Assembly (NCBI RefSeq): GCF_009865135.1
Contig: NZ_WWGH01000002.1
Span: forward strand, 2,353,121-2,417,120
DNA length: 64,000 bases
Source of the DNA: Streptomyces sp. SID8374
Lineage (GTDB): Bacteria > Actinomycetota > Actinomycetes > Streptomycetales > Streptomycetaceae
Direction: 5' to 3'
In this document: piece by piece, positions 1 to 8,179 of the stretch
Layout: every line of letters starts with the position of its first letter
Position numbering within the stretch: the first letter of the stretch is position 1
The notes under the pieces: generated by a model
Databases searched by the model: none
What the model was told of the DNA's origin: nothing
What the model saw: the letters and a program-made list of their open reading frames with translations, nothing else
Program-made: the position numbers and the translations under genes

Positions 1-2110
1 AGACCCCCTGCTGGTCATCGGTGTTGGCGAGCACCCGCAGCCAGCCGGGGTCGGCGGCCCGGGCGGCGGTCCGCTGCTCGGAGGCGCCGGGCAGCAGCTG
101 GTAGGCGTACGAAGCGTCCGCCGGGTTCTGGCCGTGGTCGACCCAGAGGGTGAGATAGGTGCGCGTCAGCGTCTCCGTGGAGCCCCCGGTGTTGATGTCG
201 CGCCACCGCCCGGACCGGTTCTCGCGCACCGCCTTGACGGTCGCCCTGCCCGGGAAGACATAACCGCCGTGCCCGCCGAGATGGGCCCAGGAGGCGTCGG
301 TGAGGGTCGCCGACCACGGGCGGGTGACGGGCTTCGCCGAGCCGTCGACGGTGAAGGGGGCGTTCCCCGTCGGCCCCAGGTTGCGGTTGTCGACCGTGGT
401 CTCCACCGCCGTACCGTCCTGGCAGCGGATACCGGCACCCAGACAGACCACCGTGTCGTCCAGGAAGAACCACGACTTCTTCGCCAGCAGCGTGCTGGAC
501 AGCCCCTTGAGGTACTGCCCCACCGCCGCCCGCTTCTTGTCGGTGACCCCGCCGACCCAGTTCACATCGGGCAGCGCCGCCCCCCAGTCGCCGCCCGCCC
601 CGTCGGCCAGCGGCTTGCGCGAGGCCGTGGTGCCGGGAAGCCGGTACGGGTCGACGGTGGGCCAGAACGCGTCGCTGTACTGGCCGTTGGCGAAGGTGTC
701 GCCCCACCAGTAGAGCATCCCCGACCCCGTGTGCCAGCCGCGCAGGTTCTCGCCGTTGCCGCATTCGTAGTACGTGATCCGCCGGTCGGCCATGGACAGG
801 GCGGCGGCCCAGCCCGGACGGCGGTGGGTGGCCCGCGCCATGTCGGGGAAGAGGCGGTGGCCCTCCGGCTCGGGGAGCGGGGTGAGCGAGGTGTCGTCCA
901 GGACGGACTTGAGGCGGGACAGGGCGGTGAGGTTGAGGGAGGGGTTGCTCAGCGGCGGGCTGTAGTAGTCGCGCTGGGCCCAGCCCTTGACCAGCGAGCG
1001 CCACCGGGCGTTCTCGGCGGCCGACGCGCCCCGGCCGAGCAGCACGATCGAGGCGAGGATGGGGTGGCCGCGCCGGTGGTCGTCGACCTCGCCCCGGCTG
1101 ATCGCGCGGCCCGCCACGGAGTCCATGACGAGCCCGTTGTAGAGGAACGGCGCCCAGGCGTTCTCCACCGCGTCGAACACCACCTGCCGCTTCGGGTCGG
1201 TCACCTCCCACGTGGTCCCCTTGAGCAGCGCGAACAGCAGCCCGAGCCCGCCGAGCATCACCGAGCCGTAGCTGCCCGTGTAGGGCACGGTGGTGTGCTG
1301 GATGAACGAGCCGTCGCCATAGAGGCCGTCGCCCTTGGTGACCAGCGGGAAGACGGGGGAGAGGGCGTCCCGGGCGAGCGCGATCTTGGCGGCCGTCCCG
1401 CCGACGACGCCGCGCAGGGCCAGCACCCGGCACAGGTCGACCCGGTTCGCCCCGGTGCTGGTCCCCGTGTACGAGGCCACGGCGGAGTCCGGTACGAAGT
1501 GGTCGACGGCGGCGCAGTAGCGCCCGAGCTGCGCCGGGGTGAGGGCGTCGTACATCAGCACGCACACGTCCAGCAGGGCCTGCGGTGCGCCGATCTGCCA
1601 GCTGTACCAGTTCCCGTACCGCACCTGACCGGCCTTGTAGACCTGGCTGTTGAGGTGTTCGAGGCCGGTGACGATCGCGTCGCGCAGCCCGGTGTTCCCG
1701 GTCAGGCCGGTGCCCTGCTGCCGGTAGGCCTGCGCCATCGTGTTGAGGCGGATGAAGCTGTCGGCCATCTTCGCGGAGAAGCCGTACGACTCGGGGTCGG
1801 TGTTCGGGTCGGGGTCCGCGTACACGGCGTCCGGCCACAGCGCCCCGTTCGCCGGAGCCATGGTGTCCAGCCACCCCCGGGCCTGGGTGCCCAGCGTCGC
1901 CAGCCGGCTCTTGAAGGGTTCGGCGGTCGGACTGAACCCCTCGCCGAGGATCAGGGCGCTCCAGGTGGCGCGCAGTGCGGCGTACGGATCGTCGGCCGCT
2001 GTCGCGGTGCCGGCGTTGCCGGGTGCGGCCAGCGCGAAGGCGCTGCCGCCCGCGGCGGTGAGCACGGCGGAGGTGGCGAGGAACGTACGGCGGGACCAGG
2101 CAGAAGGCAT
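1..2110 (-). CDS. Secreted polysaccharide lyase family 8 (hyaluronate/chondroitin/xanthan lyase type), 3' end cut by window
   Basis: The protein starts at the ATG at 2110 and runs off the left edge, so about 703 residues are visible and the C-terminus is missing. The N-terminus has a twin-arginine signal (SRRTFLATSAVLTAAGG), so it is exported folded. Family 8 hallmarks are present in order. TGANRVD holds the catalytic Asn. SFIQHTTVPYTGSYG has the catalytic His and Tyr nine residues apart, as in pneumococcal hyaluronate lyase. GRAISR follows, and further on is the conserved YECGNGENLRGWHTG segment. These enzymes cut uronic-acid polysaccharides by beta-elimination; the exact substrate (hyaluronan, chondroitin, xanthan) cannot be told from sequence. 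It is divergent from the DeoR/LacI-type regulator and likely supplies oligosaccharides for the transporter downstream. Confidence 0.93.
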   Translation of the reverse strand, partial: MPSAWSRRTFLATSAVLTAAGGSAFALAAPGNAGTATAADDPYAALRATWSALILGEGFSPTAEPFKSRLATLGTQARGWLDTMAPANGALWPDAVYADPDPNTDPESYGFSAKMADSFIRLNTMAQAYRQQGTGLTGNTGLRDAIVTGLEHLNSQVYKAGQVRYGNWYSWQIGAPQALLDVCVLMYDALTPAQLGRYCAAVDHFVPDSAVASYTGTSTGANRVDLCRVLALRGVVGGTAAKIALARDALSPVFPLVTKGDGLYGDGSFIQHTTVPYTGSYGSVMLGGLGLLFALLKGTTWEVTDPKRQVVFDAVENAWAPFLYNGLVMDSVAGRAISRGEVDDHRRGHPILASIVLLGRGASAAENARWRSLVKGWAQRDYYSPPLSNPSLNLTALSRLKSVLDDTSLTPLPEPEGHRLFPDMARATHRRPGWAAALSMADRRITYYECGNGENLRGWHTGSGMLYWWGDTFANGQYSDAFWPTVDPYRLPGTTASRKPLADGAGGDWGAALPDVNWVGGVTDKKRAAVGQYLKGLSSTLLAKKSWFFLDDTVVCLGAGIRCQDGTAVETTVDNRNLGPTGNAPFTVDGSAKPVTRPWSATLTDASWAHLGGHGGYVFPGRATVKAVRENRSGRWRDINTGGSTETLTRTYLTLWVDHGQNPADASYAYQLLPGASEQRTAARAADPGWLRVLANTDDQQGV

Positions 2111-2249
2111 GGGTAGCTCCAGGTCGGGCGTCTCGTTTCCGGTGGAACCGGTGCGCCGAGCGCTGACCAGATCCCTGGATCCGACTGTTCTGAGCGGGCA
2201 GGCACTTTCTAACAGCCGTCCCGCAACCCGCTCAAGAACTTTGGCCGAA

Positions 2250-2269
2250 TTGATCGTGTTGATCGGTTC
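2250..2269. promoter_or_regulatory. Direct-repeat operator-like element upstream of the lyase
   Basis: TTGATCG occurs at 2250-2256 and again at 2259-2265. The ten bases TGATCGGTTC at 2260-2269 recur exactly at 3677-3686 before the transporter gene. The element lies about 140-160 bp upstream of the lyase start, in an AT-richer stretch. It is probably a binding half-site of the adjacent regulator; this is an inference. Confidence 0.4.
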
Positions 2270-2356
2270 GGTGGGGGTGTATATCGCCGGCCAGGGGGAA
2301 CCGGCCCGCTTCCCCGCCGTACGGGCAGAGCCGCCGGTGGGATCGTTTCGAGCGCA

Positions 2357-2375
2357 TGTGATCGATATGGTTGAG
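2357..2375. promoter_or_regulatory. Putative operator A of the DeoR/LacI-type regulator
   Basis: TGTGATCGATATGGTTGAG matches 15 of 19 positions of the site at 3637-3655 before the transporter. It lies 59 bp upstream of the regulator start, in the divergent region shared with the lyase. It fits autoregulation together with control of the lyase. The rest of 2111-2433 shows no gene. Confidence 0.5.
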
Positions 2376-2433
2376 GGGCGTGAACCAGAGCAGCCGTCAC
2401 CGCCACAGCCGTCCCGAGAGACCAAGGGGATCC

Positions 2434-3534
2434 ATGCGACTCCACGTCGACCAGCGCCACGAGCGGGTGCTCCAGCTCGTCCGCGAACGAGGCAGCCTCC
2501 GCGTCGCCGAACTCGCCGAGGAGCTCGGCATGTCCGCCGTCACCCTGCGCAGGGACGTCGAGGCGCTCGCAGCCCAGGGGCTGGTGGAGCGGCTGCACGG
2601 CGCGGTGGTCTGGCCCTCCGGGGCGTCCAGGCCGGCCCCTGCCGCCACGCCCTCCGCCGAAGGCCTGGTGGTGGGCATGGTCGTCCCGACCACCGAGTAC
2701 TACTACGCGGACGTGGTGCGCGGCGCCCGGGAAGCGGTGGAGGCGGCCGGCGCGCGCCTGACCATCGGGCTCTCCCGCTACCTCCCCGACGAGGACGCGG
2801 CCCAGGCCCGCCGCCTGCTCTCCACCGGCGCCGACGGCCTCCTCCTGACCCCCAGCTGGGAGCGCGGCCACCCGGAGCCGGGCGAGGGGCTGTGGGCGGC
2901 CGAGCAGGACACCCCGGTCGTGCTCGTGGAGCGCTGGGCCCCGCTCGGCCACCCGGCGGCGGGCCTGGACCGGGTGCGCTCCGACCACGCCCACGGCGCC
3001 GCGGAGGCGGTCGCGCACCTGGCCGGGCTCGGCCACCGCTCCATCGCGCTCGCCGTGCAGGAGAGCCCCACCGCCCCCCGGCTCAGGGCCGGTTACGCGG
3101 CCGCCGTCGCCGCCCTCGGCCTGAGCCCGGTCGCCGCCTCGCCCCTGGAGGGGGCCCCGTCACGCTCGGAGACCGACCGCTTCGAGCGGACGCTGGAGTA
3201 CCTCTGCGAAGGGGTGGCGAGCGGAAACGTCACCGCCGCGATCGTGCACAGCGACGCGGACGCCATCGTGCTCATCCCGCGCCTCCAGGCCCGTGGCGTG
3301 CGGGTGCCGGAGGATCTGGCCGTCATCGCGTACGACGACGAGGTGGCGAGCCTGGCCGACCTGCCGCTCACCGCCGTGGCGCCGGACAAGCACGCGGTGG
3401 GCGCGGCCGCGGCGAAGCTCCTGCTCTCCCGGCTGGGGGTGCCCGACGAGGGCCCCGCCGCCCGCCGCCACCTCGACATCCTGCCCACGCTGCGCGTCCG
3501 GGTCTCGTGCGGAGCGGCCGACGCCGACGCCTGA
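2434..3534 (+). CDS. DeoR-type HTH / LacI-type sugar-binding transcriptional regulator
   Basis: 366 residues from ATG 2434, preceded by AAGGGGA at good spacing. An in-frame ATG-like start further upstream adds non-conserved Arg-rich sequence and was rejected. Residues about 1-60 form a DeoR-like winged HTH (ERVLQLVRERGSLRVAELAEE, then MSAVTLRRDVEALAAQGLVERLHG). From about residue 85 on it is a LacI/GalR periplasmic-binding-like sensor domain (VGMVVPTTEYYYADVVRGA; AIVHSDADAIVLIPRLQARG; VRVPEDLAVIAYDDEVASLA). It probably represses the lyase and the sugar transporter until an oligosaccharide binds. Operator-like repeats flank it on both sides, and a hairpin terminator follows the stop codon. Confidence 0.9.
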   Translation: MRLHVDQRHERVLQLVRERGSLRVAELAEELGMSAVTLRRDVEALAAQGLVERLHGAVVWPSGASRPAPAATPSAEGLVVGMVVPTTEYYYADVVRGAREAVEAAGARLTIGLSRYLPDEDAAQARRLLSTGADGLLLTPSWERGHPEPGEGLWAAEQDTPVVLVERWAPLGHPAAGLDRVRSDHAHGAAEAVAHLAGLGHRSIALAVQESPTAPRLRAGYAAAVAALGLSPVAASPLEGAPSRSETDRFERTLEYLCEGVASGNVTAAIVHSDADAIVLIPRLQARGVRVPEDLAVIAYDDEVASLADLPLTAVAPDKHAVGAAAAKLLLSRLGVPDEGPAARRHLDILPTLRVRVSCGAADADA

Positions 3535-3547
3535 CCTGACGCGCCCC

Positions 3548-3589
3548 AGCCGTACCCCCGGGTCAACAGGCCCTGCGGGTACGGCTTTT
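3548..3589 (+). terminator. Intrinsic terminator after the regulator
   Basis: Ten-base perfect arms AGCCGTACCC (3548-3557) and GGGTACGGCT (3577-3586) are followed by TTT. It lies 14 bp after the regulator stop and separates it from the transporter operon. Confidence 0.7.
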
Positions 3590-3636
3590 CGCATGCCCGG
3601 CGCGCCCCCGCAGCCGATCCTCCCGCCGACCGCCCT

Positions 3637-3655
3637 TGTGATCGATTCGATTGAA
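3637..3655. promoter_or_regulatory. Putative operator B upstream of the sugar ABC transporter
   Basis: TGTGATCGATTCGATTGAA resembles site A (15/19 identical). GTGATCGGTTC follows at 3676-3686, sharing ten bases with 2260-2269. It lies about 100 bp upstream of the binding-protein start, where a promoter is expected, so the regulator next door probably controls this operon. Confidence 0.5.
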
Positions 3656-3751
3656 TTGGTCATTTGCTCTTGACGGTGATCGGTTCTGCGCAAAATGATG
3701 TGTGCCGTTCGCCTCATCTCCCGCAGTTCGAGGTCCCGTAGGAGCCGGCCC

Positions 3752-5059
3752 ATGTCCTGTACGCACCGCACCACCCGCCTCGCCCTCGTGGCGTCCGCCG
3801 CCTCACTGGCCCTGCTCACCACCGCCTGCGGTGGCGGCTCGGGCTCGGACGCCTCGGGCCCCGGCGACGGCAAGCCCGTCACGCTCACCTTCTGGTCGGC
3901 CACCGCGGGCGCCAAGGAGACGGCCGAGGCGTTCAACAAGACGCACTCCGACATCAAGGTGAAGTTCTCGCTCGTCCCGGCAGGCCCCGAAGGCGTCACC
4001 AAGCTCTCCAACGCGGTCAAGGGCGGCAACGCCCCCGACATCACCACCATGGACTACTCAGCCCTCCCCGAGTACGCCAGCGAAGGCAACCTGGAGGACC
4101 TCACCCCCAGCTCCGGCGAGCTGGTGAAGAAGGAGTTCCCCGAGGCGGTGCAGTCGCTGGTCAACCTGGGCGGCTCCACCTGGGCCGTCCCCTTCGACGT
4201 GACGCCCATCCAGCTCTACTACCGCAAGGACCTCTTCAAGAAGTTCGGCGTCGAGGTCCCCACCACCTGGGCCGAGTACCGCACGGCCGCGGAGAAGATC
4301 CACCAGGGCGACCCGAACCTCACCATCACCAACTTCGGCGGCGGCGACCCGGCCCTCCTCTCCGGCCTCGCCTGGCAGGCCGGCGCCCGGTGGTACGGCA
4401 CCAAGGACGACGCCTGGAAGGTGAACATCGACGAACCGGCGTCGCGGAAGGTCGCCGCCTACTGGGACGGCCTCCTCAAGGACGGCCTCGCCTCCAAGAC
4501 CCCCCTGTGGGGCGAGGGAGAGACCAAGGAGCGCGCCACCGGCAAGGTCGCCACCATCATCGGCGCCGCCTGGAGCGCGGGGAACTTCCCCGTCAGCTAC
4601 CCCGACAGCAAGGGCAAGTGGGGCATAGCCCCGCTCCCGACCTGGGACGGCACACCGAGCACCGGCATGTACGGCGGCACCTCCTACATCGTCCCCAAGG
4701 GCAGCAAGCACACCGAAGCGGCGGCCGAGTTCATCAAGTGGGTCACCACCGACCCGAAGGCCATGACCGCCCGCCTCTCCTCCCTCAAGACCCCCAGCAG
4801 CGCCCTGCCCGCCAATGAGGGCATGCGCGCCGCCGCGGCCAAGGAGTTCGACAGCTCCTACTTCGGCGACCAGGACGTCTACCAGCTGGCCGGAGAGGCC
4901 GCCGACACGATCGTGCCCGGCTGGACCTGGGGACCGGTGCAGCAGCAGGTCACCTCGGCGCAGATGGCCGCAGGCGGGGACCACACCAAGATGCTGAGCG
5001 CCGGACAGGCGAAGGGCGAGAGCGCGGTCACGGACCGCGGCCTGAAGCTCGCCAAGTAG
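3752..5059 (+). CDS. Sugar ABC transporter substrate-binding lipoprotein
   Basis: 435 residues from ATG 3752, with GTAGGAGCC as the ribosome site. The N-terminus is a lipoprotein signal ending in a lipobox (LALLTTACGGG). The mature part is a family 1 extracellular solute-binding protein: VTLTFWSATAGAKETAEAFN, TTMDYSALPEYASEGNLEDL, VPFDVTPIQLYYRKDLFKKF and MYGGTSYIVPKGSKHTEAA are typical of the MalE/UgpB group. It would catch an oligosaccharide outside the membrane and hand it to the two permeases encoded next. It is the first gene of an operon with the permeases and dehydrogenase. The substrate is probably the lyase product; this is inferred from the neighbourhood and the shared operator-like sites. 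Confidence 0.93.
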   Translation: MSCTHRTTRLALVASAASLALLTTACGGGSGSDASGPGDGKPVTLTFWSATAGAKETAEAFNKTHSDIKVKFSLVPAGPEGVTKLSNAVKGGNAPDITTMDYSALPEYASEGNLEDLTPSSGELVKKEFPEAVQSLVNLGGSTWAVPFDVTPIQLYYRKDLFKKFGVEVPTTWAEYRTAAEKIHQGDPNLTITNFGGGDPALLSGLAWQAGARWYGTKDDAWKVNIDEPASRKVAAYWDGLLKDGLASKTPLWGEGETKERATGKVATIIGAAWSAGNFPVSYPDSKGKWGIAPLPTWDGTPSTGMYGGTSYIVPKGSKHTEAAAEFIKWVTTDPKAMTARLSSLKTPSSALPANEGMRAAAAKEFDSSYFGDQDVYQLAGEAADTIVPGWTWGPVQQQVTSAQMAAGGDHTKMLSAGQAKGESAVTDRGLKLAK

Positions 5060-5164
5060 CCCGGCGCCCGACCGGCGGGGCGCGCAACGGAACCGACAGG
5101 CCCCGACCGCCCCGCCCCGGGCTCCCCTTCCCCCCTCCCGCCCATCCTGCCGAAGGAGCACCAG

Positions 5165-6148
5165 GTGGCAGCCCCACTCACCCGGCCGGCCAAGAACCCA
5201 CCACCCCGGGCCGCATCACCCTCGGGCGGCCCCGCCGCACCGAAGAGCCCCGGCGGCCCGGGCGCGCGACGTGGACAGCGCCGAGCCGTGGCCCTGTTCA
5301 TGGTGCCGTTCTTCGCCCTCTTCACCGCCGTCACCGTCCTGCCGATGTTCTACGCGGCCTGGATGAGCCTCTTCCGCGAGGAGTCCTCCGGCCTCGGATT
5401 CGGCGGCACCGAACGGGTCTTCGCCGGATTCGGCAACTTCACCGAGGCCCTGGGCAACGAGGCGTTCCTCCGCTCCTTCGGCCACATCGCCTTCTACTGC
5501 GTGCTCTACATCCCCGCCATGGTCGGCGGCGCGCTCATCCTCGCCCTGCTCGTCGACTCGGCCATGGCCCGGGCCCGGCGCTTCTTCCAGATCGCCTACT
5601 TCCTGCCGCACGCGGTACCGGGCCTGATCGCCTCGCTCATCTGGCTCTACCTCTACACCCCGGGGCTCAGCCCGGTCACCGACGTACTCGACGCCCTCGG
5701 CGCGAACTGGAACTTCTTCGGCCAGGACGAGGCGATCTACTCCGTCGTCAACATCTCCGCCTGGCAGTGGACCGGCTACAACATGATCATCTTCTATGCC
5801 GGGCTCCAGGCGGTCCCGCGCGAGGTCCTGGAGGCCGCGACCGTCGACGGCTCCGGCGCCCTGCGCACCGCCCTCCAGGTCAAGGTCCCCATGATCAGGC
5901 CGACCGTCGTGCTGACCCTGCTCTTCACCTGCGTCGGCGCCATCCAGCTCTTCGACGCCCCCAAACTCGTCCAGCTCCGCGCCAACACCATGGGCGAGGA
6001 CTGGTCGCCGACCATGTTCATCTACACCGTGGCCTTCAAGGGCCACGACTACGGCCTGGCCGCCGCGAGCTCCCTGCTGCTCGCCCTCGTCGCCGGCCTG
6101 CTGTCCTTCGTCGTCACCAAGCTCGGCAACCGGTGGAAGGCCTCATGA
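5165..6148 (+). CDS. Sugar ABC transporter permease, MalF/UgpA type
   Basis: 327 residues from GTG 5165, preceded by GAAGGAG. A Pro/Ala-rich cytoplasmic tail of about 40 residues precedes the first membrane helix (VALFMVPFFALFTAVTVLP). The inner-membrane permease motif is clear near the C-terminal third: REVLEAATVDGSGALRTALQ followed by VKVPMIRP, the EAA loop that docks on the ATPase. About six membrane segments can be followed. Its stop overlaps the start of the second permease, so the two are translationally coupled. No ATPase gene is present in the operon. Streptomyces sugar transporters of this type commonly share the ATPase MsiK, so that is the likely partner. Confidence 0.93.
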   Translation: MAAPLTRPAKNPPPRAASPSGGPAAPKSPGGPGARRGQRRAVALFMVPFFALFTAVTVLPMFYAAWMSLFREESSGLGFGGTERVFAGFGNFTEALGNEAFLRSFGHIAFYCVLYIPAMVGGALILALLVDSAMARARRFFQIAYFLPHAVPGLIASLIWLYLYTPGLSPVTDVLDALGANWNFFGQDEAIYSVVNISAWQWTGYNMIIFYAGLQAVPREVLEAATVDGSGALRTALQVKVPMIRPTVVLTLLFTCVGAIQLFDAPKLVQLRANTMGEDWSPTMFIYTVAFKGHDYGLAAASSLLLALVAGLLSFVVTKLGNRWKAS

Positions 6149-7077
6149 GCACCCAGACAGCCACCCCCGACGCACCGCCCGCCCCCGAGCCCCGTACCAA
6201 GGCGGGACGCCGACCGTCCCCGGCCCCGCGCCCCCGGCGTACCCAGGGGCTCACCTCGAAGGTCGCGGTCAACGCCGTACTCGCCGTCGTCGCCGTCTAC
6301 ACCCTCATGCCGCTGACCTGGCTGCTCATCGCCGCCACCAAGAACTACCGCGACCTGTTCGCGACCAACCCGTTCAGCCTCGGCGACTTCCACCTCCTGT
6401 CCAACCTGGAGGCCCTGTTCGCGTACAACGACGGGCTGTACGGCCGCTGGCTGCTCAACAGCCTCCTCTACACCCTGGTCGCGGCCGTCCTCTCCACCCT
6501 GGTCTCCGTCGCCTGCGGCTACGCCTTCGACAAGTACGTCTTCCGGGGCAAGGAGAAGCTGTTCGGCGTCGTCCTGGTCGGTGTGCTGATCCCGTCCACC
6601 GTCGTCCAGCTCCCGCTGTACCTGATGGCCTCGGAGCTGGGTCTCGTCGACACCTACTGGGCCGTGCTGATCCCCAGCCTGGTCAACCCGTTCGGCGTCT
6701 ACCTGGCCCGCGTCTTCTCCGAGGGGTACGTCCCCGGCGAGGTCCTCGAAGCGGCCCGGGTGGACGGGGCGGGGGAGCTGAAGACCTTCACCAAGGTCGC
6801 CCTGCCGATGCTCGCGCCCGGCTTCGTGACCATCTTCCTGTTCTCCTTCACCGCCAACTGGAACAACTTCTACGGCGCGCTGATGATGCTCAACGACGAG
6901 CGGCTCTACCCCGTCAACCTGGGCCTGTTCATGTGGAACCAGAACGTCTACCAGCAGCCGGAGCTCTACCCGCTGGTCATCATCGGCTCCCTGGTCGCCG
7001 TCGTCCCCCTGATCGTCGCCTTCCTCTGCCTCCAGCGCTTCTGGCGCTCGGGCCTCACCGCAGGAGCCGTCAAGTGA
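6145..7077 (+). CDS. Sugar ABC transporter permease, MalG/UgpE type
   Basis: 310 residues; the ATG at 6145 overlaps the previous stop (ATGA). A Pro-rich N-terminus precedes helix one (VAVNAVLAVVAVYTLMPLTW). The EAA loop reads GEVLEAARVDGAGELKTFTK then VALPMLAPG. It forms the transmembrane pore as a heterodimer with the preceding permease. It ends by overlapping the GTG of the dehydrogenase gene, so transport and the first intracellular step are encoded as one coupled unit. Confidence 0.93.
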   Translation: MSTQTATPDAPPAPEPRTKAGRRPSPAPRPRRTQGLTSKVAVNAVLAVVAVYTLMPLTWLLIAATKNYRDLFATNPFSLGDFHLLSNLEALFAYNDGLYGRWLLNSLLYTLVAAVLSTLVSVACGYAFDKYVFRGKEKLFGVVLVGVLIPSTVVQLPLYLMASELGLVDTYWAVLIPSLVNPFGVYLARVFSEGYVPGEVLEAARVDGAGELKTFTKVALPMLAPGFVTIFLFSFTANWNNFYGALMMLNDERLYPVNLGLFMWNQNVYQQPELYPLVIIGSLVAVVPLIVAFLCLQRFWRSGLTAGAVK

Positions 7078-8120
7078 GCAGCCCCGCCACCACCGCCGGC
7101 CGGCTCCGCACCCGCCCCCGTACCGTCCTGGCGATGAGCGGGGAGACCCGCGACGCGATCCTCCCCCCGCTCGCCCTGGAACGGCTCACCCGGGTCGCGG
7201 ACGTACAACCCGCCCTGCTCGTCACCGACTTCGGGGCCGACGACCCGCCCCAGCGCGCCGCACTGCGGGACGCCGAGGCCCTCTTCACCGGCTGGGGCTG
7301 CCCGCCCCTGACCGCCGACGCCCTGAGCGCCATGCCCCGCCTGCGGACCGTCGTGCACGCGGCGGGCTCGGTCAAGCACCACATCACCCAGGACGTCTGG
7401 GACCGGGGCATCACCGTCTCCACGGCCGCCACCGCCAACGCCCTCCCGGTCGCCGAGTACACGGTCGCGGCGATCCTCTTCGCCAACAAGCACGTCCTGG
7501 AGAGCGCCCGCGTCTACCGGGAGTCCCGGACCCGGGTCAACCTCCTGACCACGTTCCCCTCCATCGGCAACTACCGCCGCACGGTGGGCATCGTCGGCGC
7601 CTCCCGCATCGGCCGCCGCGTCGCCGAACTGCTGCGCCCCTTCGACCTGCGCCTCCTCGTGCACGACCCGTATCTGGACGAGGAGAGCGCACGGGCCCTC
7701 GGCGTGGAGCTGACCTATCTGGACGCGCTCGTCGCGCAGAGCGACGTGGTCACCATCCACGCCCCCGAACTGCCGCAGACACACCACCTCTTCGACGCCG
7801 GACGCCTCGCCCTCATGCGGGACGGCGCCACGCTCGTCAACACGGCCCGCGGCTCGCTGGTCGACACGGACGCGCTGGTCAAGGAGCTGGTCACCGGCCG
7901 CCTCAACGCCGTACTCGACCACACCGAGCCCGAAGTGCTGCCCGCCGACTCACCGTTGTACGAGCTGCCGAACGTGCTGCTGACCCCGCACATCGCCGGC
8001 TCCCAGGGCGGCGAGCTCCACCGGCTGGCCGACGCGGCGGTGGACGAACTGGAGCGGTACGCCCACGGGCTGCCGTTCGCCCACCAGGTCGACCCCCGCA
8101 CGCTGCACCAGCAGGCCTGA
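7074..8120 (+). CDS. D-2-hydroxyacid dehydrogenase family protein
   Basis: 348 residues from GTG 7074, overlapping the permease stop (GTGA). The NAD(P)-binding glycine motif is TVGIVGASRIGRRVAELLRP. The substrate/active-site region shows the usual Arg-Glu-His triad: NTARGSLVDTDAL (Arg), DHTEPEVLP (Glu) and LLTPHIAGSQGGE (His). The family reversibly oxidises D-2-hydroxyacids or related sugar acids such as phosphoglycerate, glyoxylate or hydroxypyruvate. Its position in a sugar-uptake operon fits a role on a uronic- or aldonic-acid intermediate, but the substrate cannot be fixed from sequence. Confidence 0.88.
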   Translation: MSSPATTAGRLRTRPRTVLAMSGETRDAILPPLALERLTRVADVQPALLVTDFGADDPPQRAALRDAEALFTGWGCPPLTADALSAMPRLRTVVHAAGSVKHHITQDVWDRGITVSTAATANALPVAEYTVAAILFANKHVLESARVYRESRTRVNLLTTFPSIGNYRRTVGIVGASRIGRRVAELLRPFDLRLLVHDPYLDEESARALGVELTYLDALVAQSDVVTIHAPELPQTHHLFDAGRLALMRDGATLVNTARGSLVDTDALVKELVTGRLNAVLDHTEPEVLPADSPLYELPNVLLTPHIAGSQGGELHRLADAAVDELERYAHGLPFAHQVDPRTLHQQA

Positions 8121-8179
8121 CCCGTACCCTGCGCCCCAGCGCCCCCGCCCGTAACACCCGTACCGCCCAGGAGTCCGCC

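Noticed and set aside
15..1874. Long minus-strand frame within the lyase gene
   Set aside because: A shadow frame, Arg-rich without motifs; the true lyase frame starts at 2110 and carries the family 8 motifs.
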